Assembly (NCBI GenBank): GCA_001661515.1
Contig: LUVW01000028.1
Span: 228,078-292,077, forward strand
Length of the DNA: 64,000 nucleotides
Reading direction: 5' to 3'
Source of the DNA: Capniomyces stellatus
Taxonomy: Eukaryota > Kickxellomycota > Harpellomycetes > Harpellales > Legeriomycetaceae
In this document: piece after piece, positions 12,025 through 22,486 of the stretch
How positions within the stretch are numbered: position 1 is the first letter of the stretch
How the letters are laid out: each line of letters opens with the position of its first letter
Notes under the pieces: model-generated
What the model saw: only the letters and a program-made list of their open reading frames with translations
Databases searched by the model: none
What the model was told of the DNA's origin: nothing
Position numbers and translations under genes: made by a program

Positions 12025-12435
12025 ATGAAATTTTCAACATTTGTAACGTTTTTGGCAGCAGTCCCAGCCATCTCGGTAATGGCACAAAGAGGAGGTGGTG
12101 GGGAACGTTGTGTGGGGAGTTGCAGTGGTGGAGGAGGAGGGCATGGTGGTGGAGGACATGGTGGAGGAGGACATGGTGGAGGACACAGACATAGACACAG
12201 ACACGGATGGGGATACCCAGGACCTTATGGCTACCCAGGACCTTATGGTTACCCAGGTTCATATGGAGGTGTCGGCATCCCTCAAGTGGTACAAATAGGG
12301 CCAGTTGAACAGATCACCCAACCAGTATTGATTGGTGGAGAATACCCATACTTTGACCCATACTACAATGGATGGGGTAGAAGAAGACATCACCGCCATC
12401 ATCACCACCACCACCGCCAACACCACAGAGGTTAA
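12025..12435 (+). CDS. Secreted Gly/His-rich modular protein (paralog A)
   Basis: A 136-residue single-exon protein. I chose the ATG at 12025 because it gives a clean signal peptide (MKFSTFVTFLAAVPAISVMA, then QRGGGG); the upstream in-frame extension has none. The mature chain is modular: Gly-rich start with the only two Cys (ERCVGSCS), HGGGG repeats, HRHRHRH, GYPGPY repeats, a short Val/Ile/Gln segment (IPQVVQIGPVEQ), a Tyr-rich segment (EYPYFDPYYNGWG), and a cationic tail of Arg and about 15 His. It shares signal peptide, module order and tail with the protein at 18752-19264. The composition suggests a structural, adhesive or metal-binding extracellular or cell-wall protein. Function is inference from composition only, and I recognise no named family. 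Confidence 0.85.
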   Translation: MKFSTFVTFLAAVPAISVMAQRGGGGERCVGSCSGGGGGHGGGGHGGGGHGGGHRHRHRHGWGYPGPYGYPGPYGYPGSYGGVGIPQVVQIGPVEQITQPVLIGGEYPYFDPYYNGWGRRRHHRHHHHHHRQHHRG

Positions 12436-13444
12436 GGCTGGTCAGTAAGCGTTTCTGGTTGTGACCTTGACCGACAGCAGTGATCAATTGTGTGGTGAAT
12501 ATTGAAATCAAAAGCGTGTGTATCTTTGTTTGGCTTTTATATGATCCATCAATATTGCGATTTTCGGTTAGCAAAGTTGCTTTAAGGTGTTCTGGAATAT
12601 CCTGTTCCTTCTTTTTCTCTTTTTTACTTGGTTTTTATAGCTGCAAGTGTAAGGTTTGCTATCTGGTGGATTGTTTAAACTAAATCCACATTTTATTTCT
12701 TTTTTGATAATTGTGATAATTCAGATAATAAACCCTCTTTCTTTAAAACATGAGCTTGTATAACCATAGCAGCACAAATACTGGATATTAAGACAAACAA
12801 TGCTTAAAACACAATTAAAAGCAGTCGAGTAGTTTTGAGAAAGAAGATAGCAAAGCACGAAGGTCGACACTTTGTAAACTGTTCTCTGAGCTAAAAATAA
12901 ATGTATTGCAAACATCAACCTTTAAATTGTAAACAGTCTAGGGATGGGAGTTTATTTTATCAATTAAAAGTTTTTACCCTGAACCAATGCCCATCGGGTA
13001 CGGATGATCTAATTGATCGAAGGGGTGTTGGCTAATAGAGTCATTTAACATATCAAAATAGCACAGTGTTTTATAGTATTTTTATGGTATTGTTTAATAT
13101 TGTATGTTTTGTTGTGTTGATTTTGTTACCAATAAACCACATAAATAAATAAATAAATAAAAGTTTTTAATTGGTATTTTGAGAGTATTAACAAAATTGA
13201 AACTAAAACAATCATAGACAATGAGGGAATAAATAAAGCTTAATACTCGGGAGTGTTGAAAATAAGTAACCTTGAGTTAGTGAGCGACTTTATGAAATCA
13301 AGGTACCATTAATGGGTTGGAAATTGAGTTCTAGTTACAAGTACAAAATAGGCAGAGATAACAAAGTTGGCATTTTCACATAATCAGTATAGAAAATATA
13401 GTTTATAAACGAGCAGCGGGTAAAGCAAGCAAAACCAAAAAGAA
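12436..13444. other. Intergenic spacer
   Basis: About 1 kb of AT-rich sequence between paralog A and EAF. Nothing beyond short chance frames and simple repeats (AAAT units near 13140) is visible. Confidence 0.55.
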
Positions 13445-15496
13445 ATGTCAATTAGCGATTGCGTAGGCAATTTCAAGGTTGTTTTGGGCCCAACATTATT
13501 AAAAGAAGGGTTGAACAAAGGAAACGACAACGGATACTATGAAGTTAGAGGTGAGTATTTGTATATTATCTACTCTCCCCCTTTTTTTTTAATCTTATTT
13601 TATTTGCAAAAAATATATAAATATAATTCAATATAAAAGAGTAAAGAGTAAATTCAACTACCTATGGATAGAAAAACTGCCTAAAAGCACGCCGCAGGTG
13701 AATATAGATGTGTTGGATGCAGCGACAAAAGGTGAAGTAAGATTGTTGGCATCCTCAAAAAATCCAGAAAAGGAAGAGGGTGTGGAAATAGAGGCTGAAT
13801 CACAAGTAAGAATTGACAAAAAATAAATATAAAAGATAAGCGAATAGAGCGGATAAAGTAAATAAAACGAGCAAAAGTAAAGTATGTAAGGCAGAGGAGT
13901 AAGACGAGTTTACGTGTTTATACTGTATGGAAAAATAGCAACATGGAAGAATTTGTACATATGAAGGGAAAATGGAGTCGACGCAAGCAGACAATAGTGT
14001 GAACTGTGTGCTAATGTACGACCGTAAAAATAAGGCAAGTGCGGATTTAAAGACCAAGGGAACAGCCTTGGACTATTGTTATTGTTATTATTATTATTTT
14101 GAAAAAAAAATAAAAAAATGAACGGAGAGGAAAACAAGGAGAAGAAAAAGATGATAAGGGTGAGAGAAGGCGAGTAAAGGCGAAGTTGGTTTAAACTAGA
14201 GTTGTATTTTTTTTGTATTTATTTTGATAGGTTTTGGTTCTTGAAAGAGTGACATCGAGTATAGAGCTGGTAACGGGGAGTGGTATGTCGACAGGGGCAT
14301 TTGGAGGACCAAAGATAAAGGAAGGGGGGGGAGGGTATGCGAACTCGACGTCAAACAAGAGTGGTAGAAATAGAGGAGGGTATAACGAGTCGCCTGTTTT
14401 AGCGAATAAACGGCAGTTGCAGCCAACGCTAGCGATTCCAAATGTAAATGTGGGGTCGAGTATAGCAACGACAAAAGCAAAGGACGAAGCGGGCAGTAGG
14501 GGTAAAAACGGGCTGAAGAGGAAAAACGAAGAAGGGGGTATTTCTGGAGACGCAGCATTGAAGGCAAAAACAAGGCCAAGCACAGATACGAGGTTGAGCA
14601 TAGGGAAAAACACGAGCGAAAAGGCGGGAGTGGCTGGGGGGCAGCCTGAGGTACACAAGCGAAGAGCTTCGGTAGTTTCGCAGGGCGATGAGTGGGGGGG
14701 ACTGGAGGCGGATTTAGATGAGATTCTGAATGAAGACGAGGAGGGATCGCGCAGAAACTCAATATCAAAGCCGATAATGGGGTACAGCGGAGCAATTAGC
14801 GGAGTAGAAGAAGAAAATGAAGAGGATGAGGATGAGGATGAGGACGAGAATGAAGACTTTGAGGAGGTTTTGGATGTGAGCCAAGTGAGGAGGAAGGCAA
14901 GCGCCCAGATCAAGTACCAGATGGAAGACAATAACAAGTATAACGGAAGCAAACAAAACACCGTTATTGTTGATGACGATGTGTTTGGAGATGTAGACGA
15001 GGATGATGAGAGCGAGGGGGCAATGGATTATGAAGAGGAGTGTGACGACTATGAGGACGAATACGATGAAAACGCCAATAACAACAACGATGACAATGAC
15101 AACGAAAATGATAATGACGATTTTGATTTTGAAGAGGTTGTTCCCGAGCCAGTTGACTTGAACCCAATAGTAACGGCCAGCACATCAGCCAGCTTAAACA
15201 AGCCCAGTTACGAAGCTCCAACCCCGGGGAAAAGGCTGGGGAGACAAGCCATAGACTTAAATAGCGAGACCGAGTCAATCCAAAGCTTCACTGACCTGTT
15301 TTCCGACACCGACTCAATACATGCAAACCAACATCACAACCAAACAAACAGTGGACATGACAGCAGAAGCGGGAGTGCAGCAAAGAAAAAAGCCCGGCAA
15401 GATTCTGATACAAACTTTTCCAACGCCGACAACTTTGGTGACGACGATTTTTCAGATCTGGAAAAGGAAATGGAACTGTCGTTAAATGTAGATTGA
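13445..15496 (+). CDS. EAF: ELL-associated factor (EAF), RNA polymerase II elongation
   Basis: EAF partners the elongation factor ELL and stimulates RNA polymerase II in the nucleus. Three exons: 13445-13550, 13642-13805 and 14231-15496, about 511 residues, with both junctions closing in phase (introns of 91 and 425 nt). The N-terminal EAF domain is visible across the exons: FKVVLGPTLL at the start, FNYLWIEKLPKSTPQVNI in exon 2, and VLVLERVTSSIELVTGS at the start of exon 3, matching the family's 'YVLEKLSSSIQVKK' strand. The rest is disordered: a basic, Gly/Ser-rich linker, then long Asp/Glu runs (residues about 280-390) and a Ser/Asp-rich C-terminus ending LEKEMELSLNVD. An acidic, transactivating C-terminal half is typical of EAF1/2. 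The protein is longer than the roughly 260-residue animal EAFs because of the acidic insert. The assignment rests on the N-terminal 105 residues. Confidence 0.78.
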
Positions 15497-18400
15497 TTTT
15501 TAATTTATTCTTTTTATTTCTTGCAATCCAAACAATAAATAATTCTTTACAAGATGTTTTTTTTGTATGTTGATCAAGTGTATTTTATTTACAATGTAAA
15601 GTACAAGAGTGAAATGAGTAAAAGTTTTGAAGACAAGAAAAGTCTAAGTGATAAAAGTCCTCTGTAATAAAAGGAAACGAGGTTTCCAGCTGTATAATAC
15701 AAAGTTGGTGAAGGAAAGACGATCAGCGAATCTAATTATTCCAAAGTGACAAGAACAAAGAAAGAATAAAACATTAGTATGGCAGAAACAACAGTGCAAC
15801 AAAACGTGTTTTGTCTCGGATCTGTTATGTTTTAATTCTTGGTGATGGAGAAATAAAAAAAAACCATTGTATCAGTAAAAGTGCCTACAGGCGGTTAAAT
15901 CACAGCCAATTTGGATTGTGAGCGCTATATAAAAATAGCTTGGCTAATAAGACCGTCGTGAAAAATTTTGATCATCATTGAGCGGTTGATTTTTTTTCTC
16001 CACACCAAGAAACATAAATCCTTATTTCTTTTTTCTGTGTATAAACCCTTTTTTTTTAAAAAAAGGCACAAAAGTATAGCGATGAATCAAAACAAACAAC
16101 AATACTTACAATTAATCAAATCGTATTCTGATAGTTACTAGCAAGAACAAGTTCCAAAGAGTCCAGATCAAATTTTTAAATAAAAAAGTAATTTTAGCTT
16201 GACAAGGGATTGGTTGAAGTTTAAAAAGTACAGATACAGATGTCATGACCTAAACAAATTTAACATGAACCAAAAACAAAAGTTAGAAAACAGCACTGAC
16301 ATCCAATATAAGACTAACAGTCAAGTCAAGATTTGGTTGTTTAGAGAAATATTCTCAGAAATTGCATGAATGGTATAATATTAAAGAGTCTCGACATAAT
16401 GTATTCAGACTCGTCATCTAATAATGGCTCATCATAATTAAGTCACTAAACATGGGTTCGGTCAACCGCAGAAATGTAGATAAAAATACTTACAAATCAA
16501 ACTTTGAATGCTGAACTAGTCTGCTGAGATCAAATAATGGATATGGCTATCACTAGCAAACCTAAACAAATAATAATACATCACTACATGTTAGTTCCAC
16601 AGTCTTTTACTCGCTCAATATATTGCTTAACTCTTTCTCTTTTTTTTGATTTAAAAAAAAGAATATGTAAAGAATATGTTGTATGTGTCAGTAGTAGTTA
16701 GCAAAATTATCTTCAAGGATTATCAGACGGTAATTCCAGCTTGTTTTGCATTGTTGTATCATCAAGCACTTGGTTTATAAACCAAATAGACTCGGTATAG
16801 TTAAATAATAATCCATAAAGCACTCACCATGATACCGACAGATACTTTCATTCACTTATTCGAGTGTTCCTTTTTTTAGTGAGAAAAAAACACACAAATA
16901 AGTGAAATATAGTAAACACACTACATGCTCTTTGTTTTTAGAAGTCCTTTAAAGCCCTATCGAGTTATTTTTATAAAAATATAAACACATCAGTTCAAGT
17001 AAAATATGCACAGTGTCAAATCCCAATTTTGAAATAAAAAGACCCAAAAGCTCCCTCTTCAGCCGCACACTTTGGTATTAGTAAGAAGAAGAAGATGAAG
17101 AAAGGTAAACACAAGATGGTGTCTTGATGGTGATTTTCAGAGATTGCAAATATAATCAAGAAATTTATTTCATAAACTCTAGTTTGAATTAGTTTATAAA
17201 AAGATCATCATATCACTTTTACTCTTTCTTCTCTTGACCAAATCATACATTTACTTTTGTATGTATCATTTGTTCTACAATTATTACTGCTTACAAATAT
17301 ATAAATACGTACATCTTGCTTATTTCTGCCAAACTAGGAGTGTGAGAGTCATGCCGGATCACGATTGCTGTTACTATTACTCTTTTGTTTTGGTTATTAC
17401 ACTGAAGTAGAAGAACAAGACAATATCAGAATTATCCCATTATTTGCCTTTTTTTATACCTTTTTTTTCCTCCTACTTTTAGAAAACTAATAAAAAATTT
17501 TATTCTCAATTTTCCAATATTTCAGTTGATTTAGGTAGGATCCAACTCGTTATTGTTTTTTTTTCACTTTACTTTCTAAATCTTAAAACTCAACCAAAAT
17601 AGAACGAAAATCCCTTTTTTTTCCTTCTCCCCCTTACAAAGGATACAAATATTTACTTTTATTTAAAAAAAATTTTACACGCTTTATTATGGCATATAGA
17701 TTTTTTATTGGACTATTAATTCAACAATTCGTTTTATCCAACATTATTTACCAACTTGGCCAATGATGACCCATTAAGCTTTATTTTTTACTTTCAGAAA
17801 ATAGAAGCAAATCAAACAACCAACCAACAAAGCTAATTTAAAAACGCAGAGCCAACAACACAAGCTAATTTAAAAGCGTAGAACCAACAACACAAGAGTT
17901 TTGTGTTTATTTTTACTATTTTATTCATGTGGTTTATTGGCAACAGAATCAACATCACAAAACGTACAAGAATCTGGAGTCTGACATTTTCAAGCTAATT
18001 AAAAAGCAGAACCCAGATTAAACCAAGTCAATTTGGCTATTAAAATACATCATGTTCGTAATTGGATCAAACTTTCTATTTTTTTTTTCACGTTGAAAAT
18101 GTGCTACAAACTTGGTAAAATTAAAGTCGAGAACTTGATAACTAACTCAAGAACTTCACAACCAAGAACTTCACAGCCGAGAGTTTCTTTGTTGTGAACA
18201 ATTCTACTGTCCTTCTGTCCCTCTACGGGCTTCCCGTACCTTATCTGCTTTGGAACATACATAAATATCATTGATAGTTGACAATATGGATGTGCGAATT
18301 AAAGCCAGGAATAAGGCTGTTCCAAGTGTCATCGATACTGAGAAGATCAAAAAATCTTCATATTCATTTTAATTTTTGTTGGGTGAAAGCGGTGGGACGA

Positions 18401-18751
18401 ACACTTCCACAAGTTCTGTTGTTTAAATGTGTATCTACTGACCAGCGATATGGGCTTAAATTAAAAAGCATTAACATCAAAAACAATTTAAAAGTCCAGA
18501 TTTCCACAGTTAATTTTTCTAGCCATCATTTATTTATACAATCAAAATTACAAGCATTAAAAAAGCTATAAATAAAACATGTTAATATAAACCAAGAGAA
18601 TGGAGTCACTCTAAGGGTTTAGAGTATTAACCAGATAAAAGCTAAAAAATAATAATAATATAACTCAGCGTTAAGCAACTAATCAAGTGTTTGGCTAGTT
18701 GCTTCATTTGCATAGTGACAGGATATCAGCTTGATGTGGTATTTACTTCAT
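15497..18751. other. Long AT-rich intergenic desert
   Basis: About 3.3 kb without a supported gene on either strand. It contains T-run/A-run inverted tracts (near 16049-16066, 16638-16661 and 16871-16890) and a tandem duplication at 17831-17896. A 28-codon frame from the ATG at 18286 is present but has no supporting evidence. No tRNA or rRNA pattern was seen. Confidence 0.55.
17831..17896 (+). repeat. Tandem duplication, about 33 bp x 2
   Basis: Two adjacent copies of a unit starting AGCTAATTTAAAA and ending CCAACAACACA. A degenerate third copy (AGCTAATTAAAAAGCAGAACC) starts near 17992. Confidence 0.7.
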
Positions 18752-19264
18752 TTACCTACGGCCGTGACCGTGGTGGTGGCGGTGATGGTGGTGGTGGTGG
18801 CGTCTTCTTCCACCCCATCCCCATCTGCCCCACCCACCCCATCCTCCGTATCCCCATCCTCCGTATCCATAGTATGGCTCAACGTATGGGTATCCTCCAC
18901 CAACCACTACTGGTTGAGCAACAACTTTTGTTTCGACAACTGGCTCAACTACACCAACCGGGTATCCGACTCCAACGCCATATGGGTATCCGTAAATTCC
19001 TGGGTATCCCCATCCACGTCCCCATCCACGTCCCCAGCCGTGTCTGTGTCTGTGTCCGTGTCCTCCACCGTGCCCACCACCACCATGTCCACCACCACCA
19101 TGCCCTCCTCCTCCTCCTCCACCGCTTCCTCCTCCACCGCTTCCTCCTCCACCGCTTCCTCCTCCTCCTCCTCCTCCACTTCCTCCACCGCCACCACCTC
19201 CTTGTGCCAATACTGAGACGGCTGGGACTGCTGCCAAAAGAGTTGCAAATGTTGTGAACTTCAT
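18752..19264 (-). CDS. Secreted Gly/His-rich modular protein (paralog B)
   Basis: A 170-residue single-exon protein on the minus strand, from the ATG at 19264-19262. It has a signal peptide (MKFTTFATLLAAVPAVSVLA) almost identical to paralog A. Mature modules in order: a long Gly run with Ser spacers, HGGGG repeats, a GHRHRHGWGRGWGRGW block, GYPGIYGYPYGVGVGYPV, a Val-rich segment (VVEPVVETKVVAQPVVV), a Tyr/Gly/Trp segment (GGWGYGGWGGWGRWGW), and a cationic His tail (RRRHHHHHHRHHHGHGRR). Unlike paralog A it has no Cys but is much richer in Trp and Gly. Low complexity with strict module order suggests a structural or adhesive extracellular protein whose imidazole side chains could bind metal. 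That role is inference. The opposite-strand frames are compositional shadows. Confidence 0.85.
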   Translation of the reverse strand: MKFTTFATLLAAVPAVSVLAQGGGGGGGSGGGGGGGSGGGGSGGGGSGGGGGGGHGGGGHGGGGHGGGHGHRHRHGWGRGWGRGWGYPGIYGYPYGVGVGYPVGVVEPVVETKVVAQPVVVGGGYPYVEPYYGYGGWGYGGWGGWGRWGWGGRRRHHHHHHRHHHGHGRR

Positions 19265-19363
19265 TTTTTAAAGTTAAATTCGATTGTTTACTAGAATAGG
19301 GTTGTTAGTCGATAAGATAGATTTTGTTCGATACTGATAAAAAAAATGAACCTCGACATGGCC

Positions 19364-19371
19364 CTTTTATA
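19364..19371 (-). promoter_or_regulatory. Candidate TATA box of paralog B
   Basis: TATAAAAG on the minus strand lies about 100 bases upstream of the ATG at 19264. Its spacing matches the TATA-like element of paralog A. Confidence 0.5.
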
Positions 19372-20300
19372 CATTTTGGATCCAGGAAAAACGGTATAAT
19401 TTTAACACATCCGTAGACTTTTCAAAAGCACTGGTATCGACAATAAAAGCCAATGTAAAAATACTTTAATAGATAGAGTGAAACGCAAGTCATCCAGGCG
19501 CGGATGCTTAATGGTGAAAGGATAAGTTTAGTATTAGCCAACACAAACCAAGTCCAAGAAATAATAAAAAAAAAGTGAGGCTACCAAAAGAATATTGAGG
19601 TAAAGTGCGGGTTAAAATCAACCATATTTGTTTGTTCGTTTGTTCAAGAATACAAGCATAAACATCAGCTTGTTTCCAGATTGAATCCAAACCAATTTGG
19701 GAGTACACGGCATGATTGCTGACACACTCTACGATGTTTTGCACATTATTCTCTGCTGATAGGAAACAATAGCTGTTGCAGCATATTTTATTGTTGAGTC
19801 GCTAAAGATATTGATTCCGTTATGTCTTTATTATCCAAAAAGTATGTATTATGCCTCATTATTGTTATGTACTCTGCCTTTATTAATCAATTGAATTGGA
19901 ATTATTTGGCTTTGTTGGAACGACAATAACTCGCAAAACCCTTTTCAGATGCAAACGTTCTTGATTATTTCGTACCTATTTATTATTTATTGTAATTTGA
20001 CTATTTCATACCTGGCCTTTATTGTTAATACTGAATTTCCATTTACTATTTTTTACCTACCACCGGTGGTTTTCTTTCTTCTTGATATACCCATTCAACA
20101 ATAATGAACAACAGTGTATAACCCTAGCCAAGGATATTGTTAAAGCCAGGCTTCTATCTATGATTGTTTCCCTTTGTTTCCAACATTTTAGGGCTAGATT
20201 TGGTATTGACGTAAGCTAAATGAAACCAAGGCCTTTAGATGCCAGTTGTTCTCGTACAGTTCTTTTCTTTTTCAAAGAATAGTAAGAATTAAAAATTAAA

Positions 20301-20409
20301 ACAACCAACATTCACAGCGTTTTAACTTCAATAAAAAAGAGATCCAACATTCACAGCGTTTTAATTTCAATAAGAAAAACAACCAACATTTACAGCGTTT
20401 TAATTTCAA
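20301..20409 (+). repeat. Three tandem copies of a 40-50 bp intergenic repeat
   Basis: Three copies share the core CAACATTCACAGCGTTTTAA followed by (C/T)TTCAATAA, with spacers of slightly different length. Two copies begin AAACAACC. Confidence 0.8.
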
Positions 20410-22486
20410 CACGTCCTTAACTTGAGAAATTCAAGTGGCGTTCTTTTTTTGAGTGTTTAAAATATACCAAACAAACCTTTGGAATCTTGCATTTAAATGG
20501 AACATTCCAATAATAGTCATTCTAAACAAGTCTGGTTTTCAAACCAGAGTAACTTCAATTATACTCGAAGCACTCATTGGCCATCTCAAGTTATACTTTT
20601 TAATGGCAGTGCCCAAATACTATTAGGGTGGTAATGCGCAACCTTGTGCAAAAAAATGTCGAGAAAGCATTGGATACAATAGTTGGTTGTAGTAAAAGAA
20701 CAATATACTGATTCAATTAGAAACAATAAAAGCGAAATAATCAGTAAAGTTGATTGACAGTGGCAAATGTATAGTCAATTGGTCAGCTCAGCTAGCAGTA
20801 GACAAGTAATCGGGAAACAATTGCCAATGTATACAGACCAAAAGATTGCAAAGCTGTTGTATTTGTCTACCAATATTGGAAGCAAAACACATTGGGTAAA
20901 AACTAAAGATGAATGTAAAGTCTTTTTCAACAATAACCTCAAACTCAAGTTTATACCTTGACATTAATCTAATTTAGCTAAGGAGATTTGAGTTATCCCA
21001 AATGCATTTTGAAGAAACCCTTTTGATAAACTTTAGTAAGCCTTGGTAAGCCTTGTCAAGTGTTTGATTGAGAATGTACATTCATTGTCCAAGTAGATTT
21101 GCTGAAAAGATTAAAGGCGTTGAAAGCATAATCCATGAATTGAAAGAATCAAAGCACAAAGTTTAGTTGTTGCTGGCCAAATTCCAAAAAATAAAATATA
21201 GTAAAAGATTAAAAGTATAATTAGAAAAATAAGCAAAAGGACATCAGGTATAAACTCAACATTAAAAGATAAAGATAAAGTTCAAAAGATAAAAAAAAAA
21301 CTCAAAACTTGTCAGCAAGTATGGGCTGACAAAACAAAAGCAAAATAAATTTGGGTGACTTGGACAACAATTACATTCCCCAAAGAACTAGAAAACGTTT
21401 TTAACAAAAATGGGAAGGATATGAACACCAGTAATCAAATAGGTGCGGGCAAGCTTGTGTTTATTTTGGCTAGACTGATAGTAGCTAGTTAAAATATAGT
21501 TGGGACAGATATGTAATCAAGAGAGGATACAACGCCGCTATTCTTTCAGTTGCGAAAACGTTATTGTGATTCTGTAAACTGGGCAAATAAACTATGGTGG
21601 CATGATGTTTGATTACACACCGTTTTTAGAAAACAGTGCAAAACGCTGTTTGATCAAATAAATTGCTGCTGTCGGTTTAGGAACTGAATATAAATTGCAG
21701 GCTAACATTTGCATGCATCGTTTTATACAATACAGCTGTTTTGTTATTAGTTGGCTTTGCTGAAAAGCTAGAATGCAATTATTTATTTTACTTTGATACC
21801 AAACCAGGATGGTAAAAAAAATAAAATAGTTTGAACTATCTGGTTGTATAATACACATGTATTGACCTTGATTCTTGTATGGCGCAAGTCATAGAGCGAA
21901 CGTAGACCGCATCGCAGGTGGCTGTTTGTTTTTTGTTTGGTCCAAGCTACAGCGAACTTGGTGGTATATCCATATGGATTACAGGAAACTACATCCGAGT
22001 ACTTTGACGTGGCGATGAATGTCTTGGTTGGTCCTGGGTTGAGGCGGGGAAGGTTATATTTTTTTTACTTGAATAAAGCGGAGTGTAAATAATTACATTG
22101 CAAATTGAACAAAATCTAGGTTGATTGGCTGGCTAAGGTTGAAATAGTTGTTTTGTTGGAGGTTTTTGGCTTTGAGAAGGCAATAAAGTCTTGGGAATGA
22201 TTCCCATTAATTTTCCTGTTAGTATTAAATGAAACCAAAAGTGAGCATACTATTTATGGCAACTAGGAATCGGAGAACAAACATCTCTTACAAGAATAAC
22301 ACGGCTTAGGTAGATTTGAAAACTAGTTGATTGAGGGGTACTTGATTCAATCGACCAAAAGAAATATCTAAATGAACTAAGCAGAGATAAACAGAGCTAA
22401 ACAACAAAGTGGAACTGTAATCAAGGGTAAAAGACAAACAGCAAAAATACTGTTATTGTATTCGCAAACTAAATAACGGCAAGGAG

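Larger units (their letters stand above)
19265..22486. other. Long intergenic region with tandem repeats and a GC-richer island
   Basis: About 3.2 kb between paralog B and ZW10. It holds three tandem repeats (20301-20409) and a 64-codon frame from the ATG at 20767 that I cannot support. A GC-richer island at about 21870-22060 contains hairpins and ends in T8. Confidence 0.5.

Noticed and set aside
14191..14961. 256-codon minus-strand frame opposite EAF exon 3
   Set aside because: Ser/Pro/Phe-rich complement of the acidic EAF coding strand, whose own exons close in phase and match a family.
18691..19257. Plus-strand 188-codon frame over paralog B
   Set aside because: It is a His/Leu/Pro shadow of the Gly/His-rich gene, which has a signal peptide on the minus strand.
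20767..20961. 64-codon frame with ATG in the 19-22 kb spacer
   Set aside because: No recognisable motif, no splice-linked neighbour, and its length is within chance expectation.
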